Of a DNA stretch of 64,000 nt, positions 32,474 to 43,513 are shown in pieces. Source of the DNA: Cymodocea nodosa (lineage: Eukaryota > Streptophyta > Magnoliopsida > Alismatales > Cymodoceaceae); NCBI GenBank assembly GCA_036874045.1, contig CM072343.1, forward strand, positions 8,576,001 through 8,640,000. Reading direction: 5' to 3'. The notes under the pieces were generated by a model. The model made no database searches and was not told the origin of the DNA. It saw only the letters and a program-made list of their open reading frames with translations. The first letter of the stretch is position 1. Each line of letters opens with the position of its first letter. Position numbers and translations under genes: made by a program.

Positions 32474-34315
32474 CTATTGGAAATATAGGATGAAAGTATT
32501 CTTTCAGTCAATTGATTTCAAACTATGGCATATAATTAGCAATCCTATAGTGTTAGTTACGACTCCATATGATATTTGGACTTTTCATGAAAAGGAGCTG
32601 ATGACACTGAATGCTAAAGGTTTAAACATCTTATTTTTGTGCTTTATCTCATGATCAATTTAATAAAGTTTCTACATATCAAACTGCATATGAGATATGG
32701 CATGCATTAGAGGTTGCCAATGAAGGTACTAACCAGGTCAAGGAATCTAAGATTAATATGTTAGTACATAAATATAAGCTTTTTAAAATGCATGAAAATG
32801 AATGTATCTCTGACATGTTTTCCTGTTTTCTTGAGATTGTAAATTCATTAAAATCTTTAGGAAAGAAATTCGAGGAAAAAGACTTGGTAAGAAAGATCCT
32901 TAGATCTTTAACTAAAATTTGGGCTCAAAAGACAACATCTATTGAAGAGTCTAAAGATTTAAATACATATACTCTCGATGATCTCATAGGAAATGTGACC
33001 GCATATGAAATACAACATTTAGATTCAAAAGGGAATAATCCTAGAAGGGATTTGGCTTTTGAGGCTGATAAAGTCTTAGAAGTCACTAGTGATTCTAATG
33101 ATGATTTACTGTTGTTGACTAGAAAATTTAGAAATCTATTGAAGAAACGCAGGAACTTCAGGTCAGCAAAGGCATCTGGAGATATGGAGAAGTCATTCAC
33201 GAAAGACAAAATCATATGCTACGAGTGCAACAGACCAGGTCACTTTCAAACTGATTGTCCGCTCAACAGAGAAAAGAAGAATTCGAGGAGGAATTTTAGG
33301 AGTAAGAAATTCAGAAAGAAAATGACACTTAAAGTGACATGGGATGACTCTTCAACTTCACAAAGTGAAGAAACAAAGGATTCAACATCAGATAATGAAT
33401 CCTCATCAACATCATATTCAAAAGAAAATCTGGCAAACATATGCTTCATGGAAAAATCCAATGAGGTATCCTCTGATCAAAATGCTAACTTTGATAGTTT
33501 TGATGGATTACTTGTTGAATACAATAGATTGGCCAGAAAATATAAGAAAGTAAAAATAGAAGGAAAGAACATTAGGAAAATACTAGATGAATCTGAAAAT
33601 AAGGTTGATTTTCTGAACTCTACGTTGAATAAATTTAAAGAAGAAAATCAAAGGCATGCATAGGAAATTTTAAAGTTTATTGCAATAGAAAGAAAATTGC
33701 ATGCTAATTGTGAAAATTTAATTGTTGATAAGAAGAAAATGATCTGTGAAATTGAAAAATTGGAACTGACTATTACTAATTTAAATTCAGAATTGATATG
33801 TTAAAGATTAAGGTCTGCGATCAAAAGGCTATATTAAGTAAATGGAATAATAGTCAAACTATAACAAATGAACTTAGTAGTAAAATATCAAATGTAGAAA
33901 AACATGGTATTGGTTTACACGATGCATCTTCTGAAAATTATATATTGCATGATGGTACTGCTAAAAATAATGTCTTTATTTCCAATACTAGGAATGGTAA
34001 GAGAAAAACTATTCTATGTGTAATTAAAAAGGGAGAAAAATATGTGTAAATTGATAAAATGCAGCATATAAATGATAGCACACAATGCAAGAATGTCAAA
34101 AGAAATTTTCAGAAAAATCAAGCTAAGTCATTTGAGAATCTTAATATTCTTGATCAATTTTCTTCATATTTAAAGAATATCAGATATTGGAAATCAAATA
34201 ATGTTAGAAATGAAAATTTCAACTCTGGTTTACATAGAGATAAATGTTCTAATAATTATAACACTAAGAGAAAGAAACACAAAAATAATTATCAGAAAAT
34301 AGATAAGTTGTAGTC
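32474..34315 (+). pseudogene. gag: Copia B gag, main part
   Basis: Continues the gag frame from 17874 with YWKYRM and FFQSIDFKLW. A frameshift near 32635 precedes DQFNKVS. 32758-33663 is the long open piece, with the UBN2-type gag core (KYKLFKMHENECISDMF, DLVRKILRSL), an acidic/Lys stretch and the CCHC knuckle CYECNRPGHFQTDC at 33217-33258. A Ser-rich region and a long coiled coil (YNRLARKYKKVKIEGKN) come after. Stops and shifts at about 33661, 33800, 34047 and 34312 break the tail. The same order is seen inverted in copia D. Gag would form the particle shell and bind RNA. Confidence 0.87.
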
Positions 34316-35529
34316 TAAAAATACAGATTATTTTGATATGATTCTCTCTAAAATTCTTGGACCCACTCAAAAATGGGTTCCAAGAGATAAAATCTCTTTT
34401 TGACTATTTTGTAGGTATACAAATCAAAATGGATAATGGATAGTGGAGCATCCAGCCACATGATTGGAGATATATGATTACTTACAGAAATAACAAAGAC
34501 CAGAACGGACAAGTTACCTTTGGAAATAAAAGCAAAACAAATATCCTTGGGTCTAGCAAGGTTCAGGTAATTGAGAAATGCTTTATAAATGATGTCTTAT
34601 TAGTGGAAAACTTAGGTTTTAATTTATTGAGTGTTCCTATTTTAATGAAGTTTTATAGAGCAATTTTTGAAAAAGATTCCTGTAAAATTATGGACATGTC
34701 TACAAACGAAATTTTATTCATTACATACAAGAAAGGATCCGTTTGTATTCTAAATTTGCCTTTTGATATTATTAAAGACAATGCTTGCTTAATTGCAAAA
34801 TCAGATGAAGTTATTTTATGGCATAGAAGGCTAAGACACTCAAACTTAAAATTATTACAAAAGCTGTCTAAAAAGAATCTAGTTAGAGGTTTACCTAGTA
34901 TTAAGTACTCGAAAGAGTTTATGTATGATGCATGTCAACTAGGTAAATTACATAAAACATCCTTTAAAAGTTTAAATGAAATAACAAGCAAAAGAGTATT
35001 AGAACTAGTGCATATGGATTTATTTGGACCTACTAGGACAACCAGTCTAGGAGATAAACATTATGCTTTTGTACTAGTTGAAGACTATTCTAGATTTACT
35101 TGGGTCAATTTTTTAGCTAATAAAACTGAAGTTTTTGAAATATTTAAGATATTCTGTAATAAAGTTTAGAATGAGCAAAATGTTAAAATTCAAAAACATA
35201 GGAGTGATCATGGTATAGAATTTGATAATGATCAAATGGACACCTTTTGTGAAGAATTAGGTAGAATGAACAAAATGTTAAAATTCAAAAACCTAGGAGT
35301 GATCATGGTACAGAATTTGATAATGGTCAAATGGACACCTTTTGTGAAGAATTAGGCATAGATCATAGGTACTCATTTCCAAGAGCTCCTTCACGAAATG
35401 GGATAGTAGAATGTAAAAACATATCACTTCAAGAAATGTCCAAAACCATGTTAAATGAGAATAAGTTACCCCTATTTCTCTAGGCAGAAGCAGTTCATAC
35501 ACCATGCTATGTTATAAATAGAGTACATC
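34316..35529 (+). pseudogene. pol: Copia B pol part 1: protease and integrase
   Basis: The protease motif KWIMDSGASSHMIG lies at about 34427-34470. The pre-integrase region LWHRRLRHSNLKLLQKLS follows near 34818, then the integrase core with VHMDLFGP (first Asp, about 35010), VEDYSRFTW and RSDHG (second Asp). A stop at about 35167 and a 95-bp tandem duplication (35168-35262, 35263-35357) in the middle of the core break the frame. The third acidic residue is in NGIVECKN (about 35400). Sequence stops at CYVINRVH, where the solo Athila LTR is inserted. It resumes at 37533. Confidence 0.88.
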
Positions 35530-37527
35530 TGTTTGGGTTTTCCTAGCATACACTAGAAAAACTTGGATTTGTTACTTCTATTTTTACTTAGTTAATTTAT
35601 CTTTATGCCTATTCTTTCTTTTAGAAGTAAACAAACAACCTTTAATACAATTTAGATATTAATTCCAATTTGTACTTTAATTGCAAGTGCATAGTGTCTA
35701 TTGTATCAATGTGCAAGTATAGGTCGATCCCATAGGGAATTGCTGACGAATTTAAGAAATGTTTGATTGTGAATAATTCAAATTTATATTCCATAAGCAC
35801 TCCGTTGAGTTACAGTTAACTCAACGGACTAAGTTCGTTGAGTTATGGCTAACTCAACGGACTATCCTCGTGGACTTAAGTTAACTCCATGAGCCTGTCT
35901 CTTCTTTATAATATTGCTATTTACAGAGGAATTCGGCCAACCATTGGGCGATTCCACAGATTGTAAATAACATCAATTAAGCTTTTTAATGCTAGTTAAC
36001 ATTGGATTTATCATTAAGCAATACTAACATTCAGATGATTCAAACAGTAACCATTAAAATCTTTAAGTTTTTGTACGAACCAATTTCAGTAAACTGTAAA
36101 ATTAAAACTAACATAAAACAATCATAAAACTGATACAGATAACATTAATCACGATACAACACAAACAATACAACATACAAACAAAGATAAATTGTTTTTG
36201 GTATTTTTGTTTTGATGTGAACATGGAAATGGGCGAAAGGTGAAATGTAAAGTAATCTCACTTGACAGTAAATACTTCCGACACTACTTGCAACACGATT
36301 ATACCACTGAAAATTAAACCACTTACAATTCTGTCTCCTCTCCCTATAGAATCGCGAGTCCAGAATTGCAAGATGATCTCCTCTTCAGCATACAGGCATC
36401 AACCTGAAGCCAAGGCTAAAAGCTTTACGATCTCCTAAAATATGAGTCGGCACTTGGTGAAAATGTCTTCCCTTCCCGCGACGCGATCACTCCTCACAGT
36501 GGTTGTCAGGCACTATGTTTGGCTCGGAATCGACCCGACATGAGGCAAGTATCCTCACAGACATCCGATGATTGGTGATTATGGTGGTGATAACGATGGT
36601 TGGTGTGATACTTCAGAGAATCGCCGATACTGTCTGCAGAAAGCTCGGTGCTCCTCCTCTGTATACACTGGCCGTCCATCGATCAAACTTTCTTCTTTTT
36701 TTGTTCTTTTCTTTTATATTTCTTCAGTAGTAACTGCTTCTGCTTGAATGGTCGGTTGGATTTCCTTCCTTCAGATCAACGACGATGCTTCCTTCTCCAT
36801 GCGCGATTGAATTCCTACGTGATACGTGCAAACATGGTTTTTCCTTCCAACTGTCTATTCTTGCAACCGCTACAGTGGCATTTTAGAAAATAACTATAAA
36901 ATACATGCAATAAAGAAATAAGCCACTAACCTAACGCGTTACCTTAGTGTATATTCATGTAACTCAACGCGTACAGTTATGCTAACTTAACGAGTTATAA
37001 CTTAAGTAAATCTACCAGATCTCGACACGCGTTAGCAGCAGTTTAAACATAAAATAACATTTCGGAGAGTTACAAGTATAACTATCCGATGCTCAGATGC
37101 ATTTTCGGATAGTTACAACTAACTCACCAAAAATTCACTTAAAACATTCATTCAGGTTTTGACACGTGTACATCTGGAAATAATAAAATATTCTCTCTAA
37201 ACATAACTGTTCGGCAATTTAAACATAACTATCCGATACATATTCGGTCTGTTAAATATAACTGTCCGAATTTGTTCGGTATGTTAAACATAATTGTCCG
37301 AAATATCAGAAAATTCGGATACTTAAGAATTTCATAGCCTGCAACTTACCGATAGTTCATAAATGTACTAAATTAACATTAATTCCCCAAAATTAAGCAG
37401 ATTCTTCAATTAAAGCATATAACAGTGCAATTATAACATAATTGCTTAATTCTCATATGATAAGCTAAATATTATGCAATTAACCATCATTTAACCGTTA
37501 ATAATATGCACTTTTTCATTCTAAACA
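35530..37527 (-). repeat. Solo Athila LTR in copia B integrase region
   Basis: 1998 bp with TG...CA ends on both strands (TGTTTGGG on the left, TCTAAACA on the right). Perfect ACATC duplication at 35525-35529 and 37528-37532. No internal element sequence is present, so it is a recombined solo LTR. It contains type II hairpins (35800-35895), the GTCGATCCCATAGG landmark, a GGTGAT/GGTGGTGAT run and type I hairpins (37060-37330). It also has ACACGTGTC with TTTTAAGTG 15 nt beyond its partner on the minus strand. It is the cleanest LTR copy for defining this family. Confidence 0.95.
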
Positions 37528-37532
37528 ACATC

Positions 37533-39611
37533 TAAGACCAATTTTAGATAAAACTCCTTATGAGATATGATATAATAGGGTTCCCAAAATAAGTTATTTA
37601 AAACCCTTTGGCTGTAAGTGTTTTTTTTTAAACACTAAGGAACGAAGAGACAAATTTAGAGCCAAATCAGATGAGGGTATTTTTGTTGGTTATTCCATTA
37701 GAAGTAAGACATATAGAGTTTATAATAAATCAACAAAAACCATTGAGAAAACCCTACATGTAAAATTTCATGAAAATTCTCATTTGGATGATAGACATGC
37801 TGAAAACTTTGATTCATAAATTCTCCCAGAAATGGTACCAAATGATGTTGATAGAGAAATTGAGAGATTATCTGACGGAATAAGAAATATAAACTTAAAT
37901 GATGAAAATTTAGAAGAAAATAATGTTATACCTATAGAAAATATGCAACAATATAGAAATTGGCATTATGCTTCATCTCATCCTATCGATCAGATAATAG
38001 GCGATCCTAATCAAGGAGTTAGGACTAGGTTATCAATAGTCAACATTTGTGGTGCTTATTCATTTGTTTCTTTACTAGAACCTAAGAAAATTGAAGATGC
38101 CTTAGAAGATGAATTTTGGTATTTAGCTATGCAAGATGAGCTAAATCAATTTATAAGAAATGAGGTATGGGGTCTAGTTCCTCCACCTGAAAATTAGTCC
38201 ATAATAGGAACAAGGTGGGTATTTAGAAACAAAGTAGATCAAGATGGACATATAGTTAAAAATAAAGCTAGATTAGTTGCTCAAGGTTACAAGCAAGAGG
38301 AAGGAATTGAGTATGATGAAACATTTGCTCCTATTGCTAGACTAGAATCAATACGAATTTTGTTAGCTTATGCTTGTTATATGGATTTCAAATTATATCA
38401 AATGGATGTTAAGATTGCTTTTTTTAAATGGATATATAAAAGAAGAAGTGTATGTAAAACAACCTCCAGGTTTTGAAGATTCAAAACAACCTGAGTATGT
38501 TTACAAGCTTAAGAAGGCACTATATGGCCTTAAACAAGCTCCTAGGTCTTGGTATGAAAGATTATCTAAATTTCTTATGGAAAAAGGGTATTCTATGGGA
38601 AAGGCAGATCACACTCTTTTTATCAAGAAGATCGAAAAAGATATATTAGTAGTTCAAATCTATGTAGAAGACATAATATTTGGAGCAACAAATGATAAAT
38701 TAGTTGAGTCCTTTTCGAAAGACATGACTAATCAATTTGAAATGAGTATGATGGGTGAACTATCATTTTTGTTAGGCTTACAAATTAAGCAATTAAATCA
38801 AGGTACTTTTATTTCATAAGAAAAATATACTCAAGATTTATTAAAGAGTTTTGGTTTAGACAACACTAAAACAAAGAATACACCAATGAGTACTATCACC
38901 AAGTTGGATAAAGATGACTTTGGAAAAACTGTAGATGTAAAACAATATAGAAGTATGATTGGTTCATTACTTTATTTAATAGCAAGTCAACTAGATATTA
39001 TGTTTAGTGTGTGTACTTGTGCTAGATATCAATCTAATCCTAAGGAATCACACCTACTTGGTGTTAAACGAATTTTTAAATATCTATTAGGAACCATCAA
39101 TTTCGGACTGTTTTACTTTAAACACAGTTCTTTAAACTTAGTAGGTTATAGTGATGCTGATTTTGCAGGATGTAAGTCTGAAAGAAAAAGCACCAGTGGT
39201 ACTTGTCAATTATTAGGAAATTCTTTAGTGTTATGGTTTAGCAAAAAGTAAAATTGTGAAGCATTATCTACAACTGAAGCTGAATATATAGCTGCCGCAC
39301 TTTGTTGTGCTCAAATCCTGTGGATCAGACAAACTTTAAAAGATTTTAATTTAGACTATGAACCAACTAAGATTTTCTATGATAGTAGTTCTACAATAAG
39401 TTTATCTAAAAATCCTATCTTACATTCACGAGCAAAACATATAAAAGTTCGACATCATTTTCTAAGGGATAATGTTATAAAAGGAAAAATAGTATTAAAT
39501 TTTGTTCCTACTATAGAACAATTAGCAGATCTATTTACAAAACCCTTAGATGAAAATACCTTTTCAAAATTACGATTAGAACTTGGTATCTGTAGGTTAT
39601 TTGATGTTTAA
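37533..39611 (+). pseudogene. pol: Copia B pol part 2: RT and RNase H
   Basis: Resumes with RPILDKTPYEI and YLKPFGCKC. A poly-T region near 37620 and several stops break the integrase C-terminus. The linker is at 37832-38197 (IEDALEDEFW). RT has [11 protein letters not shown], a frameshift near 38405 in the KxAFLNG motif, [11 protein letters not shown], then [10 protein letters not shown] in place of YVDD. RNase H has GYSDADFAG, STTEAEYIAA and the LADLFTKPL end, stop TAA 39609-39611. Further stops lie near 38195, 38817 and 39249, each where copia A has a sense codon, mostly Gln. The RT is inactive by the Asp-to-Glu change and the breaks. Confidence 0.9.
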
Positions 39612-40529
39612 ATTGTCCTGTTCATTGCATTTTGGTTTGTTATAAAGGTAGTTTTAGAATTTAAAGTCTTTATTATTTAAAAAAAAAATATATATCTATT
39701 TTCGAATTACCGTTTTCTAGTAGTTAAGAATTTATGAATTTCTGATTTTTATTGAAGTTAATTTATTTAAGAAAAATTCAGAAAAGATTACTTAAGAAAA
39801 GTTAATTTAATTCAATGTAAATGCCAACTATATTTTTGTTACTTATGTATATGCTATTACAGAGATTTTAATAGGAAAATACATAGAAAGTATGTACTGC
39901 TTATTAAAGGAAAGTTATTAACATTCTGTTAGAAAAATTAAGTCTTGCGGTTGCCTCTAATTTAATTTACTATATTCTTTCATTTTTTTTTCCTACAATT
40001 ACTTGAGTAATTAAGTCCGTGGGGGATCTTAAACCTTAGTTACTTAAACCAACTAGTTTGGGATGCTGACTGAAAACTCATTCTACAAGTAATTCAGATT
40101 ACAATTAAAAAAAAAAAAGGGGGGGGGGGGGGGGTGTGTGGCAATGTACTCAAGCTTAATTTATTTTCAAGGTGTTATAACAATCCTGCCATAATCTGTG
40201 TATATAAGCTTTGTTATTTTTCCTTGTTATTATATACTCTTTACACATAATGTATGATATTTATTGTCTTAAGTTCGTGTACTCATTATTGAATTCTTTT
40301 AAGTTCTTGAAGGTATATCTTTATGAATTATCTTTTGTAAACTGAATTAGATAAAAGCCAGAAAGTCTAAATTGTTAAATCTACTACTTATTTCTATATT
40401 TAATTCATATTTTTAAAAAAATAAAAAAATAAATAAATATTAGAGAGACTCAAATCAATTAAGGGCTTGGCAACCCAGTTTAAGTAAGCCAAAGATTCTT
40501 TACACTACATTTATGTAGGGGGAGCAATT
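39612..40529 (+). other. Copia B spacer, first part
   Basis: AT-rich, no gene. About 40003-40105 resembles the conserved Athila 3' UTR block, with AATTACTTG and CAAGTAATT as its pairing ends. 40107-40134 is a homopolymer junction of about 12 A followed by about 16 G. 40510-40524 has GTAGGGGGAGC, a purine tract like that before an LTR. Confidence 0.5.
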
Positions 40530-41415
40530 TCTCATATAATAATTCAACTCTTATGAACTATTATATGTTTTCATGAAAGAATCTACATAATTTCAGGAAA
40601 TTAACATTAATTCAGTACATTTCTGAACTATCGGTAAAGTACAAGCTTTTTAATTCTTAAGTATCCAAATTTTCTGTGATTTCGGAAGACTATATTGTAT
40701 ATCGCACAGTTATGTTCTAAACGATCACTAGAATATTTTATTATTTCTTGAAGTACACATGTCGAAGCCTAAATGCATATCTTAAGTGAATGTTCGGTAA
40801 GTTATTTGGTAACTCTCTTAAATGCATCTGAGCATCGGATAATTAGGTTTATAAGTATTTGAAAATCTTTGAACACCTTAAGTTAGAATTATGCACGTGT
40901 TGAATTTCATTACTTTATTATGTCTTAGTTGAAACTCGAACAGTTATGTTTAACTCTTCGACTTTCACACCTATCCATTCGAGAAACTCGAACAGTTAAC
41001 TTAATATTATTATATTTTTTTTGAAAGACTTAATCTCTGACAATAACTATTCTCATTTGTCATATAGTTATGTGCTTTACTGCTCACAAAACTTGAATAG
41101 TTATCATAAGTATTCGAGTTTTCTCACTTTTTCACTTAGCCCGAAGTTATATATTTTTTTCATTAACAGTTATGCTAAGTATTTTGCTTTTGTCGGTTGT
41201 AAAACTCGTACAGTTCTTGTAAGCACTCGAGTTATTTATCAGTAACAGATCTTATATTTATGATTTCAATGATTGAATCCGTTTATCTGTTTATAAACTC
41301 AAAGAGTTATAAATGTTTTACTAACAACCTTTCGTGTTTCTACCTTGGTAAAACCCTAGTTTCACAATCTTTACTTCCACTAAGTTCTATAGTGCATAGT
41401 GAAGCTTAATCGACA
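40530..41415 (+). promoter_or_regulatory. Athila-U3-like segment and promoter before copia B accessory ORF
   Basis: 40530-40870 runs parallel to the Athila F LTR (about 60560-60900). Shared strings include ATTCTTAAGTATCCAAATTT, GAACTATCGGTAA and AGAATATTTTATTATT, and ACACATGTC is followed 15 nt later by CTTAAGTG. Type I variants continue to about 41010 and an AACTCGA series to about 41310. TATAAA occurs at 41292 and 41308, about 108 nt before ATG 41416, and AAACCCTA (telo-box) at 41351-41358. I infer a promoter for the accessory ORF, acquired from or shared with an Athila U3. Confidence 0.55.
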
Positions 41416-43513
41416 ATGTTAGGACGTGGTAGAATGACAAAAGTGCAAAAAAGATAGCTGGAACTTCAGAAAATGCAAAGTGAAATCAACAACATTTACT
41501 TAAGGTACACTTTTACAAATGAAATACTACATGAAATTAGAAAAGCTGTTCAAGACAAGAAAAATTTCTGTTGGAAGTTTATTCGCAATTATGCTGAAAC
41601 ACAGTTTAGACTAAAACAAACTGAACTTTCTGCATTACAACTATGGAAACGAACTTTACAACCTAACCCTGCGGTTGTTACAAGTTCTGGACATATACCT
41701 GAAAAATCAGTACAGTCTATCATTTACTATGGAAAGAAATGGGGACCAATGATAGAAAATGCAAATAGGGAATTAGAATCTTTGTATTCCCAACATTATT
41801 TTACCCCGACTGTTTTAGATGACATTCAACAGTATATAGATGAATAGAAAACTGCCATTAGGAAAATGGGTCTTCGAAGTGAAGGACGAAAAGTTTATTA
41901 ACTAAAAATGACAGAGGTTGAGGGCTTAAAACTCTATATTCCATTATTACCACCTAGGCATCATAGTGAAGGACCATTACGACCGTAAGTGCCTTTAACA
42001 GGAGAAATTAAGAAAATTTTAGAACCTCCTGAACAACTAGAAACACTACAGACATATAGTCGAAAAAAGAAAAAGACATTAGAATATTTTGGACTAACTA
42101 TAGGTGTGGAAGGAATAATGCAGCAAAAAGAAGAATCATTGAAAAATGGAAAACTATGTTCCGTTGCAGAAGCTGGACAGACATTTGTGTCAGGAATCCC
42201 AGCAGATGTGACAAATATTGGATTACACGCATACACTCTAAGGTATTGTGTCACATTAGTGCATAATGTATCTTTTAATACAATGGACAGTTTTTCACAT
42301 CATGCTGCAAGCACACATTCTTTTCCTACGGAAAGAGAACATGTAGGAAATTTTGATGATAGATATACAGATGATATCAATTTTGATGATATTTTTGATG
42401 ATATAGACACTAAGTCTATGAATGTTGAAGATATTTCATTTGAAGAGGAATGTATAGATATTCTTCCTCTAACTATATCTTGGATAGAAACTTTTGATTT
42501 TTGGTATAGTTGCTTATATTACAGTTTATACATATGGTTATGTTTGTTACAGTATATAATATACTTGTTGATAAATGTATATAATCAACAACATACACAG
42601 TTACAAATTGAATATAACACTACCAATGTCTCAAGTATAGAAATTTCAGAAATATAGAATGAATCTATTATAGAACATTCTTTCCTACAGAGATAGTTGT
42701 TGTATAGATCAATCATAGATATAAATGTTGCTGATAGACAGATTGATATAGAGACTGTTGCTACTCATATGTCTCAAGAAGAACAAACAGAAGAATTTCA
42801 GCAGATTATTGATATGACAATAACAGATATTTTAGATATTTATACTAGCTTTGATAGAAATTCCACCAATTCTGAAAGCTCTGAAATTATAGATACTACT
42901 GATAATTTTGAAACCAGTCTCAGATCAGAACATCATGACAGGAAAATACCTAATCCTGAACAGAGTTTACACGAAAATACATTATTATGGTTCAGAAATA
43001 GTTCCTGTTATGAAAAATTTCAAACATATAGAACTTTTACAGTTTTATACTCAAGACCAGTTAAGTTTGAAGGGATGACACATATACGAGAAATGTTTGA
43101 ATTTCAAGGCTTGTTGACTCTACTTCCACAACAGCCAAGCCATCTTGTTATACCCGAACTTATCAATTGTTTTTACTCAAACTTAACGGTAGAAGAAGGT
43201 ATTCCTGTTTCCAATATACAAGAAAATGACATATATTTAACTCCAGATTTACTTTATCAAATACTTGGTCTGATAAATGAAAGAGTTAAATTATTAGAAA
43301 GAAAACAAGTTTATCGATTGGGATGGGACATTCAAAGTTTAGCCAAAGATCCAACTGCCAACAAACAAATGAGATTACTAAATGATTTAAATAGCCAAGC
43401 ACGTTTTATTACAAAAATACTGCATGCTTCATTGTTTCAAAGGTTTGGTCATGGTGCAGAAGTTGGCAGATGTTGTCTTTATGCTACGTATGCATTAATT
43501 AACCATATACAGG
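41416..43513 (+). pseudogene. Copia B accessory ORF, part 1
   Basis: One frame from ATG 41416 with stops near 41455, 41845, 41908, 41986, 42655 and 42694. The N-terminal part is basic and helical (MLGRGRMTKVQKR, then a Leu/Lys/Glu stretch). A hydrophobic stretch near 42510-42590 (SCLYYSLYIWLCLLQYIIYLLI) could be membrane-spanning, the best such segment in the window. The core domain (42990-43300) has VLYSRPVKFEGM, FEFQGLLTLLP, NCFYSNL and YQILGL, matching copia A and the Athila copies. The frame is cut at NHIQ by a solo LTR and resumes at 45615. Function is unknown. The hydrophobic segment would suit an envelope-like role but is not proof. Confidence 0.78.
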
